Of a stretch of 64,000 nucleotides of DNA, positions 25,363 to 34,582 are shown piece after piece. This stretch comes from Clostridium_AQ sp900552125 (lineage in GTDB: Bacteria; Bacillota_I; Bacilli_A; Erysipelotrichales; Erysipelotrichaceae): assembly GCA_037892765.1 (NCBI GenBank), contig JBBKBW010000001.1, one strand, 5' to 3'. The first letter of the stretch is position 1; each line of letters opens with the position of its first letter. Below the pieces are notes generated by a model. That model ran no database searches. It was given only the letters and a program-made list of their open reading frames with translations, and was not told where the DNA came from. The translations under genes and the position numbers were made by a program.

Positions 25363-26610
25363 TTACCCATGAAAATAACTGTGTGGATGGATCGTGTGCG
25401 TACCAGCGTCTAAGTGGGATAAGACTTTATCCTGATACATTGCCGCTCGCTGTATACTGAAATAACCAAACCGTCGTCTGATCTCATCTACAGTACGATC
25501 CAGCTTCTCTAACTTTTCCTTTTTCTCCTGATTTCCAAATAAATCCAACTGCACGGGAATATCATCTAACACAAGATCCGCAGCTCGGATTCCCAGGCTT
25601 CTAATGGGATGTTCCCATTTATAATTATCTTTAAATAGCTGAAATGCTGCAGTTACAATCTCGTTTGTAATATTCGTTGGCTGTCGTAAATGTATCTGTC
25701 TGGAAAAACTATACAATCCATTATCTCGAACTGTAATTTCTACTGTTTTGCATTTAAATCCATGTTTCCGCAATCGTGCAGCTACACTTTCTGCCAATGC
25801 TATTTGAATGATCCAGACATCCAGATCATTTTCCAGATCTCTCGGTGTTGTAGTGCTATTACCTATCGACTTTACTGGAGCTTCATACCCTTCCTTGCAA
25901 ACCGGATCTTCATCCCAGCCATTTGCGAAAGCCCATAATACATTTCCTATTTTTCCAAAATGGCTCTCTAACAACTTTTCGTCTGATTCCGCAAGTTGCC
26001 CGATTGTCCGGATTCCAAGTTTTTGCAATTTCTTATTTGTCTGTCTTCCGACATAAAGCAAATCTGACGCAGGAAGATGCCATATCCTGTCTTTATAATT
26101 TTCTCGATTAAACTCTGTGATTGCATCCGGCTTTTTATAATCCGAGCCGAGTTTCGCATAAATCTTATTCCAGGAAATTCCAATACTCACTGTTACTCCA
26201 AGTTCGTATTTAATCCGATGGCTGATTTCTCTCGCAATTGTCATTCCGCTTCCTTTCAGATTTCCACTGCCTGATACATCCAGCCAGGCTTCATCAATTC
26301 CATATGGCTCAATTTTGTCTGTATACTCTGAATAGATTTCTCTTGCCATTTGTGAAAATCGCAAATATAAATCCATCCGTGGTGGTACAAATATGATTTC
26401 CGGGCAAACCTGTTTCGCCTGCCATAATGCCATTCCGGTTTTTACTCCTTTTTTCTTGGCGATATAATTTGCTGTCAGTACAATTCCATGCCGGGCTTCC
26501 GGATCGCCACCTACTGCCAGAGGCATTCCGGCAAATTCCGGATGATGTAGCATTTCTACACTGGCGTAAAAACAGTTCATATCACTATGCAGGATCACAC
26601 GCTCACTCAA
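25363..26610 (-). CDS. Y-family DNA polymerase (DinB/UmuC type)
   Basis: This is a translesion polymerase. Catalytic acidic residues are in LHSDMNCFYASVE (Asp near residue 10) and in PYGIDEAWLDVSGSG. The little-finger region and a C-terminal LDLFGNQEKKEKL segment, resembling a sliding-clamp binding motif, follow. The TTG at 26610 has GGGAGGTGAAAAG upstream; GTG 26619 is possible. It is divergent from an XRE-S24 repressor, with a promoter overlapping a candidate operator. Elements often carry such SOS-type polymerases that serve during conjugal replication. Confidence 0.93.
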   Translation of the reverse strand: MSERVILHSDMNCFYASVEMLHHPEFAGMPLAVGGDPEARHGIVLTANYIAKKKGVKTGMALWQAKQVCPEIIFVPPRMDLYLRFSQMAREIYSEYTDKIEPYGIDEAWLDVSGSGNLKGSGMTIAREISHRIKYELGVTVSIGISWNKIYAKLGSDYKKPDAITEFNRENYKDRIWHLPASDLLYVGRQTNKKLQKLGIRTIGQLAESDEKLLESHFGKIGNVLWAFANGWDEDPVCKEGYEAPVKSIGNSTTTPRDLENDLDVWIIQIALAESVAARLRKHGFKCKTVEITVRDNGLYSFSRQIHLRQPTNITNEIVTAAFQLFKDNYKWEHPIRSLGIRAADLVLDDIPVQLDLFGNQEKKEKLEKLDRTVDEIRRRFGYFSIQRAAMYQDKVLSHLDAGTHTIHPHSYFHG

Positions 26611-26668
26611 ACTTTTCACCTCCCAGCTGTTTCCTTCAACATAATGTCTTATCAATTTCTGTATGTTT

Positions 26669-26698
26669 AGTATATATCGACATTCCGGAGATAGTCAA
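26669..26698 (-). promoter_or_regulatory. Promoter of the polymerase operon with internal operator
   Basis: Minus-strand TTGACT (26693-26698) and TATACT (26669-26674) are spaced by 18 bases. The motif ATCTCCGGAATG lies inside the spacer and matches a second copy at 26719-26733, suggesting repressor binding. Confidence 0.7.
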
Positions 26699-26718
26699 GC
26701 GACATATTGGTTGCATTT

Positions 26719-26768
26719 TCTCCATTTCGGAGATTATTGTTGATTTTATTTCTAACATACGGTATAAT
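26719..26768 (+). promoter_or_regulatory. Promoter and palindromic operator of the XRE-S24 gene
   Basis: TTGATT (26740-26745) and TATAAT (26763-26768) are spaced by 17 bases. TCTCC-ATTTC-GGAGA (26719-26733) is a palindrome just upstream. Confidence 0.7.
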
Positions 26769-26804
26769 GCATATAGAAAATTCAAATAGAAATGAGGCGA
26801 ACAA

Positions 26805-27536
26805 ATGCGTGATTTCGGGGAAATATTAGCAGAAAATAGAAAAAAGAAAGGATACTCTCAATCAGATCTGGTAGACCTGCTTTCTCAAGAAGGTATTCAG
26901 GTCACTACAAAAGCAATCTCCAAATGGGAGACCAATGCACGAGAACCAGCTTTACATGTTTTCCTGACACTTTGCCAGTTACTTGATATCGAAGATATAT
27001 ATGAATCCTTCTTTGGAGAAAACCCATATAACATTATGAGTGGATTAAATGAAGAAGGCAGAAATAAATTGATTGAATTTGCTGATATTTTGAAAGCTTC
27101 TAAAAAGTTTTCTCCACTGTCTGCAAAGATTATCCCATTCCATCATCCTGTAGAAATTACCTGGGAACCAGTTTCTGCTGGTACTGGAAATTACCTGGAA
27201 GATTCTGTAAAAGAAACTTATGATGTAGGACACCTTGCTCCTGAGCAGACTGACTTTGGTGTACGGATCTCCGGTGACAGTATGGAGCCACTTTATCATA
27301 CAGGCGATGTCGCATGGATTCAGAAAAAAGATTCTCTTGCTAATGGTGAAATTGGAATCTTCTATCTCAACGGCAATACTTACATCAAGGAATTACACGA
27401 TGAGCCAGATGGTGTTTATCTGATTTCTTTAAATCAAAAATATCGTCCTATCCAGATTTTGGAATCTGACTCTTTTAAGATTTTTGGAAAAGTAATCGGG
27501 AAATGCAAAGGTGCAGAAATTCCGGGATTCCATTAG
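26805..27536 (+). CDS. Self-cleaving XRE-S24 repressor (LexA/CI-like)
   Basis: An N-terminal helix-turn-helix (about 8-65) is joined to an S24 peptidase. The catalytic serine is in SGDSMEP (near 159) and the lysine in YIKEL (near 195). An Ala-Gly bond near residue 125 (SAGTG) is the probable autocleavage site. Such proteins are inactivated by RecA filaments and derepress their genes after DNA damage. It is divergent from the Y-family polymerase operon, which has operators between the two promoters. A standard host LexA is not in the window. Confidence 0.92.
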   Translation: MRDFGEILAENRKKKGYSQSDLVDLLSQEGIQVTTKAISKWETNAREPALHVFLTLCQLLDIEDIYESFFGENPYNIMSGLNEEGRNKLIEFADILKASKKFSPLSAKIIPFHHPVEITWEPVSAGTGNYLEDSVKETYDVGHLAPEQTDFGVRISGDSMEPLYHTGDVAWIQKKDSLANGEIGIFYLNGNTYIKELHDEPDGVYLISLNQKYRPIQILESDSFKIFGKVIGKCKGAEIPGFH

Positions 27537-27592
27537 ATTTCAACAGCAGGTTCACAATTCTGCTGATAACAATAAGCAAAGGAAGTGATTGA

Positions 27593-27793
27593 ATGGCAAT
27601 CAATAATACACTAAAAGATATTCGTGAAGAACGGAATCTCATTCAAGCAGATTTGGCTGAAGCCATAGGTTCCTGCAGTCAGACTATAGGCCGCATCGAA
27701 CGTGGAGAACGTAATCCCTCTCTTGAGATTGCAATCCGGCTGGCACATTACCTGAAAGTGCCTGTAGAAGATATTTTTCAAGTTGAAGACTGA
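27593..27793 (+). CDS. Small XRE-family regulator
   Basis: The 66-residue protein is a bare helix-turn-helix: IREERNLIQADLAEAIGSCSQTIGRIERGERNPSLEIAIRLAHYLKVPVEDIFQ. This matches the compact, plasmid- or element-encoded XRE proteins that end in the VEDIF motif. The start has GGAAGTGA upstream. It lies 56 bases after the S24 repressor in the same direction. Confidence 0.88.
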   Translation: MAINNTLKDIREERNLIQADLAEAIGSCSQTIGRIERGERNPSLEIAIRLAHYLKVPVEDIFQVED

Positions 27794-27806
27794 AGCATAA
27801 CAGCCA

Positions 27807-27840
27807 GAAAACCGAGGAGTAAAATCCCCGGTTTTCCTTT
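27807..27840 (+). terminator. Terminator of the regulator pair
   Basis: GAAAACCG-AGG pairs with CCC-CGGTTTTC with one mismatch, followed by CCTTTT. Confidence 0.7.
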
Positions 27841-27850
27841 TGCTCAAAAA

Positions 27851-28285
27851 TTAGTGTACTCCTTTTACAAAGTCCACTGCGTTTTTCATATCTTCTTCAT
27901 TCGGATGTCCTTTTGCAATACCTCCAACCAGTTTAAATGGTCCGAATGTGTCATACCCTTTACAGCCAAATTTTCCAACCACACTGGCATGTTTTTTATC
28001 CAAAATCTGCTCTATGGATTTATAATTCGCACTTCCACCATAAGTACAGATCAGAAATATCTTTTTGTCGTTCGGTAGATTCTTCTCTGCAAATTCCAAT
28101 ATCGACTGATGAAACTTTGAAAAATAGATTCCTGATGCAAACCCAATCATATCATAACTGCTCAGATCTGCATCTGGCTGTATCACAGCATCAATCAAAT
28201 CCACCTGACATTCTTCTGCGATCCTCTTTGCTAATTTTTCTGTATTTCCATGATGCACAGATGCATATACTATCGCTGTTCTCAT
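27851..28285 (-). CDS. Flavodoxin-family protein
   Basis: The N-terminus AIVYASVHHGNTEKLAKRIAE is the FMN phosphate-binding loop of flavodoxins. SGIYFSKFH and CTYGGSANY are the ring-binding loops. The 144-residue size is standard. It probably acts as an electron carrier or in menaquinone-dependent-like oxidoreductase roles. It overlaps the MmcQ/YjbR gene by four bases, and both are convergent to the regulator genes. Confidence 0.88.
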   Translation of the reverse strand: MRTAIVYASVHHGNTEKLAKRIAEECQVDLIDAVIQPDADLSSYDMIGFASGIYFSKFHQSILEFAEKNLPNDKKIFLICTYGGSANYKSIEQILDKKHASVVGKFGCKGYDTFGPFKLVGGIAKGHPNEEDMKNAVDFVKGVH

Positions 28286-28701
28286 TTTTCTTCCTTTCTG
28301 TCTGTTCCGTCAATCAGGTCATAGCTCATATCTAAAAAGTCCAATGTCTTTGCTTCACTGACTGAACCATCCAGTAAAATCGTGATCCAGTGCTGCTTAT
28401 TCATATGATATCCTGGTAAAAATCCATAAGTCTGAATAATCATGCTGGTCATTTCTGGATCGCACTTTACGTCCATGATGTCAACCAGCTCATTTCCCTC
28501 TAATCCCAACTTAGATTTCTCAACTGTCATGAATACTGCATACCATTTTCCATTTTTATGACGAAGTACCGCACTGTCTGGCGATTTACTCCATAAATAT
28601 TCCGGAACTGTACCGTACTGTTTCTGCACGTATTCAAAGATTTCTTCCGTCTTCACAATCTTTTCAACTCCTGATTCTTCTGATATCCTGTCCATAATCA
28701 T
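28282..28701 (-). CDS. MmcQ/YjbR-family protein
   Basis: The fold (YjbR-like, double-wing) is indicated by FEYVQKQYGTVPEYLW, KWYAVFMTVEKSKLGL and PGYHMNKQHWITILLDGSV. The last is the GYHMNKxHWxTxxL signature. These proteins have been proposed to bind DNA but their role is unsettled. It forms an overlapping two-gene operon with the flavodoxin (ATGA). Confidence 0.9.
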   Translation of the reverse strand: MIMDRISEESGVEKIVKTEEIFEYVQKQYGTVPEYLWSKSPDSAVLRHKNGKWYAVFMTVEKSKLGLEGNELVDIMDVKCDPEMTSMIIQTYGFLPGYHMNKQHWITILLDGSVSEAKTLDFLDMSYDLIDGTDRKEEK

Positions 28702-28796
28702 ACCACATTTTCGTATGTCATACTACATGCCAAATTCTTTTGCATTTCTCTTATTCTTCTGACTTTAGCTAATAGAGGGGTAAAACAGCAAGGACA

Positions 28797-28852
28797 GGAA
28801 GTGAGGATACACTTCCGAAAAATCCCAATTCAGGGTACCCTGCCCTAAATTG
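28797..28852. other. Candidate origin of transfer (oriT) repeats
   Basis: Upstream of mobC lie a perfect inverted repeat GGAAGTG/CACTTCC (28797-28816) and a second, CAATTCAGGG/CCCTAAATTG (28826-28852). Hairpins of this kind just upstream of relaxase genes mark oriT. The nick site itself is not identified. Confidence 0.55.
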
Positions 28853-28906
28853 AAAAAACGCTGAAAGCAACGATACTACTGCCCTCTCAGAAAGGAGAAC
28901 CCACCA

Positions 28907-29230
28907 ATGGCTGAAAGAAAGCGAAACAAAGAAATCCATTTTTATGTCACAGAAGAAGAGCGGAAGCTTATCCGCAGAAAGATGATTGAATCAAAGACCA
29001 AAAACATGGGAGCTTATCTTCGTAAAATGGCAATCGACGGTTACATCGTCAACACCGACACTACTCCGCTGAAGAAACAGTATGAGGAAATGCACAAGAT
29101 TGGCGTAAATATCAATCAGATTGCAAAAAAGGTAAATACCACCGGAGATCTATACCCGGAGGAAATGAAAGAATTGAAAGAGATGGTGAAAGAACTATGG
29201 CGTATCTTAAGATCTTCCCAATTAAAGTAA
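28907..29230 (+). CDS. mobC: Mobilisation relaxosome protein MobC
   Basis: A ribbon-helix-helix start (KRNKEIHFYVTEEERKLIRRKM) is followed by the MobC domain with KIGVNINQIAKKVNTTGDL, the typical NxNQIA segment. It helps open oriT for the relaxase. AGAAAGGAG lies upstream. Its last 33 bases overlap the relaxase gene. Confidence 0.93.
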   Translation: MAERKRNKEIHFYVTEEERKLIRRKMIESKTKNMGAYLRKMAIDGYIVNTDTTPLKKQYEEMHKIGVNINQIAKKVNTTGDLYPEEMKELKEMVKELWRILRSSQLK

Positions 29231-30555
29231 CAGACAAGAAAGCTCTGGACTACATCACGAATCCAGATAAAACAGATGAAAAACTGTTAGTTTCCAGTTT
29301 TGGCTGTTCCCCGGAAACTGCAGATCTTGAATTTTCCATGACTAGAGAAATGACGAAAAAGAATGGAATGGACAAAGGTGATAACCTGGCATTTCATCTG
29401 ATTCAGTCATTTAAACCTGGAGAAGTTGATGCCGAAACTGCCCATCGCTTAGGACAACAATTTGCAGACGAAGTACTGAAAGGAAAATATGAATACGTGA
29501 TCAGTACCCATGTTGACAAAAACCACATTCATAACCACATCATCTTTAATGCAGCAAGTTTTGTTGATTATCACAAATATGTTTCCAATAAGCGGAGCTA
29601 CCATAAAATCTGCCGGATCAGTAATCGTATCTGCCATGAAAATGGACTTGCCACCAGTATGCCAACCGGAGAAAAAGGTAAAAGCTATAAAGAGAACATC
29701 GAATATCATCGTGGCACCAGTTGGAAAGCCAAGCTACGTGTTTCAGTTGATAAGGCAATCTGGACTTCCATTAACTATGAGGAATTTCTACAAAAAATGC
29801 AGTTAGCCGGATATAAAGTCCGCCAAGGAAAACACCTATCCTTCCGTGCACCAGAGCAGAAGAATTTCACTTATATGAAATCTCTCGGAAGCTATTATTC
29901 AGAAGAAAATGTCCGCATCCGCCTGGCTAAAAATCGTAACAAAGTGAAAACTCCAAAGCATCTATCCAGAGAAGCTCGCCTGTATATCAATATCTCCACG
30001 TATGTTACAACCGGCAATCGAGAAGGATTTGAACGTTGGGCAAAACTAAATAATCTAAAAGAGACAGCCCGCACCTTCAACTATCTTTCCGAAAATAATC
30101 TGCTGAATTATGAAGATTTCCAGCAGCATATTTCTGACGTTGATGCTTCTGTTAAAGCGGCTGAACAGAGAATAATACAAATTAACAGTGAGCTAAGCAC
30201 ACAGAAAATCATTCAAAAGCACTGCGATTCTTACCGACTCTGCCGTAAAGTGATTGAAGATTGCAAATCTGCCAAAAACCCAAAAGTATACCGCACCAAA
30301 CATCAGGCAGAATACCAGCTCCACGATTCACTAAAAAAAGAGCTTCAGGATCTCGGTATTACCAAAATCCCAAGCTCTAATAAAATCCAGAAGCAGATTG
30401 AAAATCTTGAATCTGAACAGACTTCTACTGTTCGGGAAAAACAGGAATTACAGAAAAAGCTGAAAACTCTGGAAATCATTCAGCAGAATTTCACAGCACT
30501 GCTCAATGCTCCGGAGATACAAATTCCTGTATCAGGGAAAGAGCCAACTCTTTAA
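29197..30555 (+). CDS. Relaxase (MobA/VirD2-like nuclease)
   Basis: This relaxase nicks oriT and pilots DNA during conjugal transfer. The N-terminal domain has AFHLIQSF and HVDKNHIHNHIIFN, the metal-coordinating histidine cluster of PF03432 relaxases. The putative catalytic tyrosine is near the start (ALDYITNP, about residue 18). The C-terminal half (from about 300) is a coiled coil rich in Q/K/E. The translation start overlaps mobC, so the two are coupled. A terminator follows. No dedicated coupling protein is in the window. Confidence 0.92.
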   Translation: MAYLKIFPIKVTDKKALDYITNPDKTDEKLLVSSFGCSPETADLEFSMTREMTKKNGMDKGDNLAFHLIQSFKPGEVDAETAHRLGQQFADEVLKGKYEYVISTHVDKNHIHNHIIFNAASFVDYHKYVSNKRSYHKICRISNRICHENGLATSMPTGEKGKSYKENIEYHRGTSWKAKLRVSVDKAIWTSINYEEFLQKMQLAGYKVRQGKHLSFRAPEQKNFTYMKSLGSYYSEENVRIRLAKNRNKVKTPKHLSREARLYINISTYVTTGNREGFERWAKLNNLKETARTFNYLSENNLLNYEDFQQHISDVDASVKAAEQRIIQINSELSTQKIIQKHCDSYRLCRKVIEDCKSAKNPKVYRTKHQAEYQLHDSLKKELQDLGITKIPSSNKIQKQIENLESEQTSTVREKQELQKKLKTLEIIQQNFTALLNAPEIQIPVSGKEPTL

Positions 30556-30558
30556 AAA

Positions 30559-30594
30559 GAAGAGGTACCTATGTAACGGTGCCTCTTCCCTTTC
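30559..30594 (+). terminator. Terminator of mobC-relaxase
   Basis: GAAGAGGTACC pairs with GGTGCCTCTTC with one G-T pair, followed by CCTTTCC. Confidence 0.7.
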
Positions 30595-30636
30595 CATCTA
30601 ATCTGTTTTATTGCTCTACCCTATCACCCTTAATAT

Positions 30637-30680
30637 GCTGGTGGAAGATGTATTCCATGTGGAAGATGATTATCTAATTA
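30637..30680 (+). pseudogene. 3' remnant of a small XRE regulator gene
   Basis: One frame reads LNMLVEDVFHVEDDY, closely matching the C-terminal VPVEDIFQVED of the intact regulator at 27593. No helix-turn-helix precedes it. It marks a recombination boundary at the start of the cargo region. Confidence 0.4.
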
Positions 30681-30686
30681 ACTACA

Positions 30687-32501
30687 TTATTTTCTGTCTA
30701 AAATATCCATAAATTCGTCACCTGTAATTGTTTCCTTCTCATACAGGTACATAGCCAGTTCGTCCAGTTTTTCCCTGTTTTCGGAAAGGATTTTTCTTGC
30801 TTTTTCATGCTCTGCTTTTACGAGCTGCACGACTTTTTCATCAATTTCCTTCTGGGTATCTGTGGAACAGGAAAGAGACGTATCGCCGCCAAGATACTGG
30901 TTGGTCACGGTTTCCATTGCCACCATGTCGAATTCATCTGTCATGCCGTAGCGGGTGATCATCGCTCTTGCAATTTTTGTTGCCTGTTCGATATCATTGG
31001 AGGCTCCTGTCGTGATCTCACCAAATACGATCTCCTCTGCCGCACGTCCGCCTGTAAATGTAACAATCTTATTCTCAAGTTCTTTTTTCGTCATCAGATA
31101 TTTATCACCCTGCTCAACCTGCATAGTGTAGCCGAGTGCACCTGAGGTACGCGGGATGATCGTAATCTTCTGGACCGGTGCTGAATGACTCTGCAATGCA
31201 GCTACCAGAGCGTGTCCTATCTCATGATATGCAACAACCTTCTTCTCCTGATCTGAAAGAACCGCATTCTTCTTCTGATATCCTGCAATAACCACTTCTA
31301 TACTTTCTTCGAGATCAGATTCATTTACAACGGTCCTTCCACTACGGACAGCACGTAATGCTGCTTCATTTATAATATTGGCAAGCTCCGCACCGGATGC
31401 ACCGGATGCCATACGTGCAATCGTATGCAGGTCAACATCATCAGATGCTTTTATCTTCTTTGCATGAACCTTTAAAATTGCTTCACGTCCTGCAAGATCC
31501 GGCAGTTCAACCGGCACACGCCTGTCAAAACGTCCCGGACGTGTAAGTGCCGGATCTAACGACTCCGGACGGTTCGTTGCAGCAAGAATGATGACACCAT
31601 TATTTCCTTCAAATCCATCCATCTCTGTAAGAAGCTGATTTAAGGTCTGCTCCCTCTCATCATTTCCGCCCATTTGTCCGTCACGCTTTTTACCAATGGC
31701 ATCAATTTCATCAATAAACACGATACATGGTGCCTTTTCCTTTGCCTGTCTGAAAAGATCTCGAACCTTGGAAGCTCCCATACCGACAAACATCTCTACG
31801 AATTCTGATCCGGACATTGAGAAAAATGGTACATTTGATTCACCCGCAACTGCTTTTGCAAGCATTGTTTTACCAGTTCCCGGAGGTCCTACAAGAAGGA
31901 CACCTTTTGGCATAGACGCACCTACATCGGTATACTTCTTCGGATTGTGAAGATAATCAACGATCTCTGAAAGGTTTTCTTTCGCCTCATCTTCTCCTGC
32001 AACGTCTGAAAAACGGATTCCCTCACTGGATTGCACATAAATCTTCGCATTGCTTTTTCCCATTCCAAAAGCCATCGAATTTTTTCCTCCGGCATGCTCC
32101 ATCAGTTTCTTCGCCATATAATTTCCCAGTGCGATAAAAAGGATCAATGGCAAAACCCCGGTCAGCAGGAAGCTGATGATCGGTGACATCTGCTTATCGA
32201 TATCTTTTGCGAATACTGCTCCACATTCATATAGCCTGTCCGTCAGGTTCGGATCGTTCATCAGACCTGTTTTATAAATATTTTTTTGATCTTTATCTGT
32301 AAAGATGATCTGATTGTCCTTAACTTCTACTTCACCGATATTCTTCTTCTCGATCATGCTCATAAAAGTTCCATAATCCGTTTCCTTTACCTGATGCTCC
32401 ATAAGGATTGGTGCGACAACCAGATTAAATACAATCAGCACTATTAACACAATCCCATAATAATATGCCAGTGGTTTTTTCGGTGTTTTAACTTCTTTCA
32501 T
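30687..32501 (-). CDS. ftsH: ATP-dependent zinc metalloprotease FtsH
   Basis: This is a membrane-anchored AAA+ protease for quality control of membrane proteins. Two membrane segments (about 12-33 and 108-127) flank the external domain. The Walker A is GPPGTGKT at about 205-212, Walker B is VFIDEID, and the second region of homology is ATNRPESLDPALTRPGRFDR. The zinc site is HEIGH at about 426-430. The length of 604 is normal. RBS AGGAGGAAA precedes the ATG. It is the last gene of the bsh operon and is probably an extra copy carried as cargo. Confidence 0.95.
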   Translation of the reverse strand: MKEVKTPKKPLAYYYGIVLIVLIVFNLVVAPILMEHQVKETDYGTFMSMIEKKNIGEVEVKDNQIIFTDKDQKNIYKTGLMNDPNLTDRLYECGAVFAKDIDKQMSPIISFLLTGVLPLILFIALGNYMAKKLMEHAGGKNSMAFGMGKSNAKIYVQSSEGIRFSDVAGEDEAKENLSEIVDYLHNPKKYTDVGASMPKGVLLVGPPGTGKTMLAKAVAGESNVPFFSMSGSEFVEMFVGMGASKVRDLFRQAKEKAPCIVFIDEIDAIGKKRDGQMGGNDEREQTLNQLLTEMDGFEGNNGVIILAATNRPESLDPALTRPGRFDRRVPVELPDLAGREAILKVHAKKIKASDDVDLHTIARMASGASGAELANIINEAALRAVRSGRTVVNESDLEESIEVVIAGYQKKNAVLSDQEKKVVAYHEIGHALVAALQSHSAPVQKITIIPRTSGALGYTMQVEQGDKYLMTKKELENKIVTFTGGRAAEEIVFGEITTGASNDIEQATKIARAMITRYGMTDEFDMVAMETVTNQYLGGDTSLSCSTDTQKEIDEKVVQLVKAEHEKARKILSENREKLDELAMYLYEKETITGDEFMDILDRK

Positions 32502-32551
32502 GGTCTTTCCTCCTGTTGTTCTGCGATATGCTTTCTCCGTGCATTTTCGTA

Positions 32552-33541
32552 TTATTTATTCTGCCATCTGACTTCGCCCTTGGACAGAAGCGGATAACAG
32601 ATCAGCTGATCTGAATCCAGATTTTCCGCATGCATGTCAACCGCTGTGATCTGATGATTATCATAAGTCGTATAATAATAAATACCTTTTGCTGTATTAC
32701 AACAGGACGTGTATATCGTGATCTCATATTTGCCTTCTGTCACCTCACAACATCCACGCTGCTGATCTACAGATCCTAAGATATGGAAGAACTGGCTTAC
32801 ACTCTCACCCTCTTCTTCACCGGAGATCGAATTTAATTTTGTAAAGGCAACTTTCACAAATCTTGACTGGCTGGAAAGATCTCCAGGTATTCCCATTCCA
32901 CCCATTCCTCTGCTATATGCATCAAGCTGTAATACTCCTGCAAAAGTACTCTCCGGCTGTTTTCTGGATACTCCGGCATAATTATTCAGTGCAAACATCT
33001 GACCCAGGAATGGTGGATTATTGGTAAGCACTCCTACCGGATTATCATATACATGCAGCCCATCCTTCATAGACTCAACAACGATACAGGCGTCTTTGTC
33101 TGCAATGATCCAGTGAAGCTGTGCTGTCGGCAGCTGTTCACTGAATGCTGTGCCTGTCAGTCTCATTGCTGCCAGCTTCTCTCTCGCCTCTGCTACAGTA
33201 GCACACTGTGTAAGGATCCATGGGATGAACTCGAACTGTGCCACCTGGCTGACTTCTGTTTCATCTTCCGGCAAAGCCTCTTCATATGCCGCATTGCCGA
33301 CAAAATTAAGACCTGCCATTCCAAGGCCTTTTTCATTAACAGCATCATAATAAAGCGGATAACCTCCTGCAACAAATGCCATTCCGATCAAAGCATAATG
33401 GCTTTTTATCTTCCCGGCAAACCGGAAATCAAATTCGTAATTTCTTGGCGTTATCGTGATCTGTTCCCCATAGGAAAATTCATAATCAAGCGTTCTGCCC
33501 ATATAAAAATCTTTTGTTTTGTAAGTTGCTGCTGTACACAT
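32552..33541 (-). CDS. bsh: Bile salt hydrolase (choloylglycine hydrolase)
   Basis: This Ntn hydrolase cleaves glycine or taurine from conjugated bile acids. The start is set at 33541 (ATG-TGT, after AAGAGGTG) because the mature enzyme needs Cys as its N-terminal nucleophile: MCTAATYKTK. The conserved partners follow: GRTLDYEFSYGE, GLNFVG, LTNNPPF, and GMGGMGIPGDLSSQSRFV with the catalytic arginine. The GDLSSxSRFV block is the bile-salt (not penicillin V) version. It is followed by ftsH after 50 bases and preceded by a cardiolipin synthase fragment. The carriage is typical of gut commensals; the substrate range cannot be read from sequence. Confidence 0.94.
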   Translation of the reverse strand: MCTAATYKTKDFYMGRTLDYEFSYGEQITITPRNYEFDFRFAGKIKSHYALIGMAFVAGGYPLYYDAVNEKGLGMAGLNFVGNAAYEEALPEDETEVSQVAQFEFIPWILTQCATVAEAREKLAAMRLTGTAFSEQLPTAQLHWIIADKDACIVVESMKDGLHVYDNPVGVLTNNPPFLGQMFALNNYAGVSRKQPESTFAGVLQLDAYSRGMGGMGIPGDLSSQSRFVKVAFTKLNSISGEEEGESVSQFFHILGSVDQQRGCCEVTEGKYEITIYTSCCNTAKGIYYYTTYDNHQITAVDMHAENLDSDQLICYPLLSKGEVRWQNK

Positions 33542-33562
33542 ATCGAACACCTCTTCTTTCTG

Positions 33563-33748
33563 CTATAATAATCCTGCAAACAATCGCATAAACAACTGTT
33601 CGAGCCGTAAATATGCACTCCGTCCTGTGCGGTACTTTTCGGTCACTTCCCTGCATTCATTCATGGTTGCTCCCAGATCATCTCTTATATCCAAAACTGT
33701 CTGACTATCCGCCATAAAACAACCATTTTCAAAGTGGTGATAAAGCAA
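33563..33748 (-). pseudogene. C-terminal fragment of cardiolipin synthase
   Basis: About 58 codons match the end of the intact cls at 45960-47519: YHHFENGCFMAD, then CREVTEKY and TGRSAYLRLEQLFMRLFAGLL. The two PLD active sites are missing. It sits 21 bases upstream of bsh, so bsh was probably once the downstream gene of a cls operon. Confidence 0.85.
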
Positions 33749-33905
33749 TGCCATTCAGTTAAGCATCATTTTAGTGGTTTTCTGTCATAGAAAGCCACTG
33801 TTTTTATACCTAAAAACTTTAAAAATATTACAAAAAACAGTTGACAAGTAAGCCAATATATGTTGCGCAAGCCTTGATTATAAACATATTTCAAGGAGGC
33901 TCATT

Positions 33906-34244
33906 ATGGCTGATTTTTTCTTATCTAATTTAAAATCCACACTCGACAACTGCATCACAGAACTCGATGAAATTCACTCCATGTTCTGCCGTAATCCGGA
34001 AAGTGATTTTACCAGGAACCGCAAACTTTCTTTCCGCGAGTATATTCAGTTTATGCTCCAGATGCAGAGTAAATCCGTTTCAAATGCAGTAAACATATGC
34101 AGGGCATATCTCAAACACGATGGTAACGAAACAGAGTCCATGCTTCTCATACAAAAGTATCTGACACCTGTCAAGTACAATCGAAAATATCCTATCCACC
34201 TCCGTCCAAAGAGAAATAGGGATTTCATGTATCGGGTTGCATAA
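33906..34244 (+). pseudogene. Internally deleted IS4-like transposase remnant
   Basis: The N-terminal part (DFTRNRKLSFREYIQFMLQMQSKSVSN) resembles the start of an IS4-group transposase, but the DDE core is missing. After about residue 55 the frame reads LIQKYLTPVKYNRKYPIHLRPKRNRDFMYRVA, which resembles the usual C-terminal end. Both parts are in frame, so a small protein could still be made. Assignment is by pattern. Confidence 0.6.
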
Positions 34245-34410
34245 ATCTCGTTACCATTATACTGCATTATAAGGCAGATAAGCAATCTGTCTTTTTGTCA
34301 TAAAAAACCTTATCTAAATGATATTGAATGATTTATTTTCTATCTAAAATTTTATTAAAGCGACTAAAGACTCCATAGTTTGTGTGTTTGACTTACTGTT
34401 TATATCTATC

Positions 34411-34582
34411 TTCTCCTAAATATTTTTCTAGTCATTGCAATATAAAATTGCTTATACAGTCTCTCCCTTAAGCGTCCTGGTATTCTGGATAATATACAGA
34501 GCGACCGATATGACCATCATTATAGCGCACAAACCAATCAACAGATCTGATACCATCGGTGTAATTTGGAACCATATAATAT
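34411..34582. repeat. 172-bp direct repeat, copy A (3' end of phosphatidyltransferase)
   Basis: It matches 38874-39045 with about 13 mismatches by eye, and the first 62 bases are identical. It encodes the last 39-42 residues of the CDP-alcohol phosphatidyltransferase. Here they are fused to IS110 sequence, so it is a gene remnant. Confidence 0.85.
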
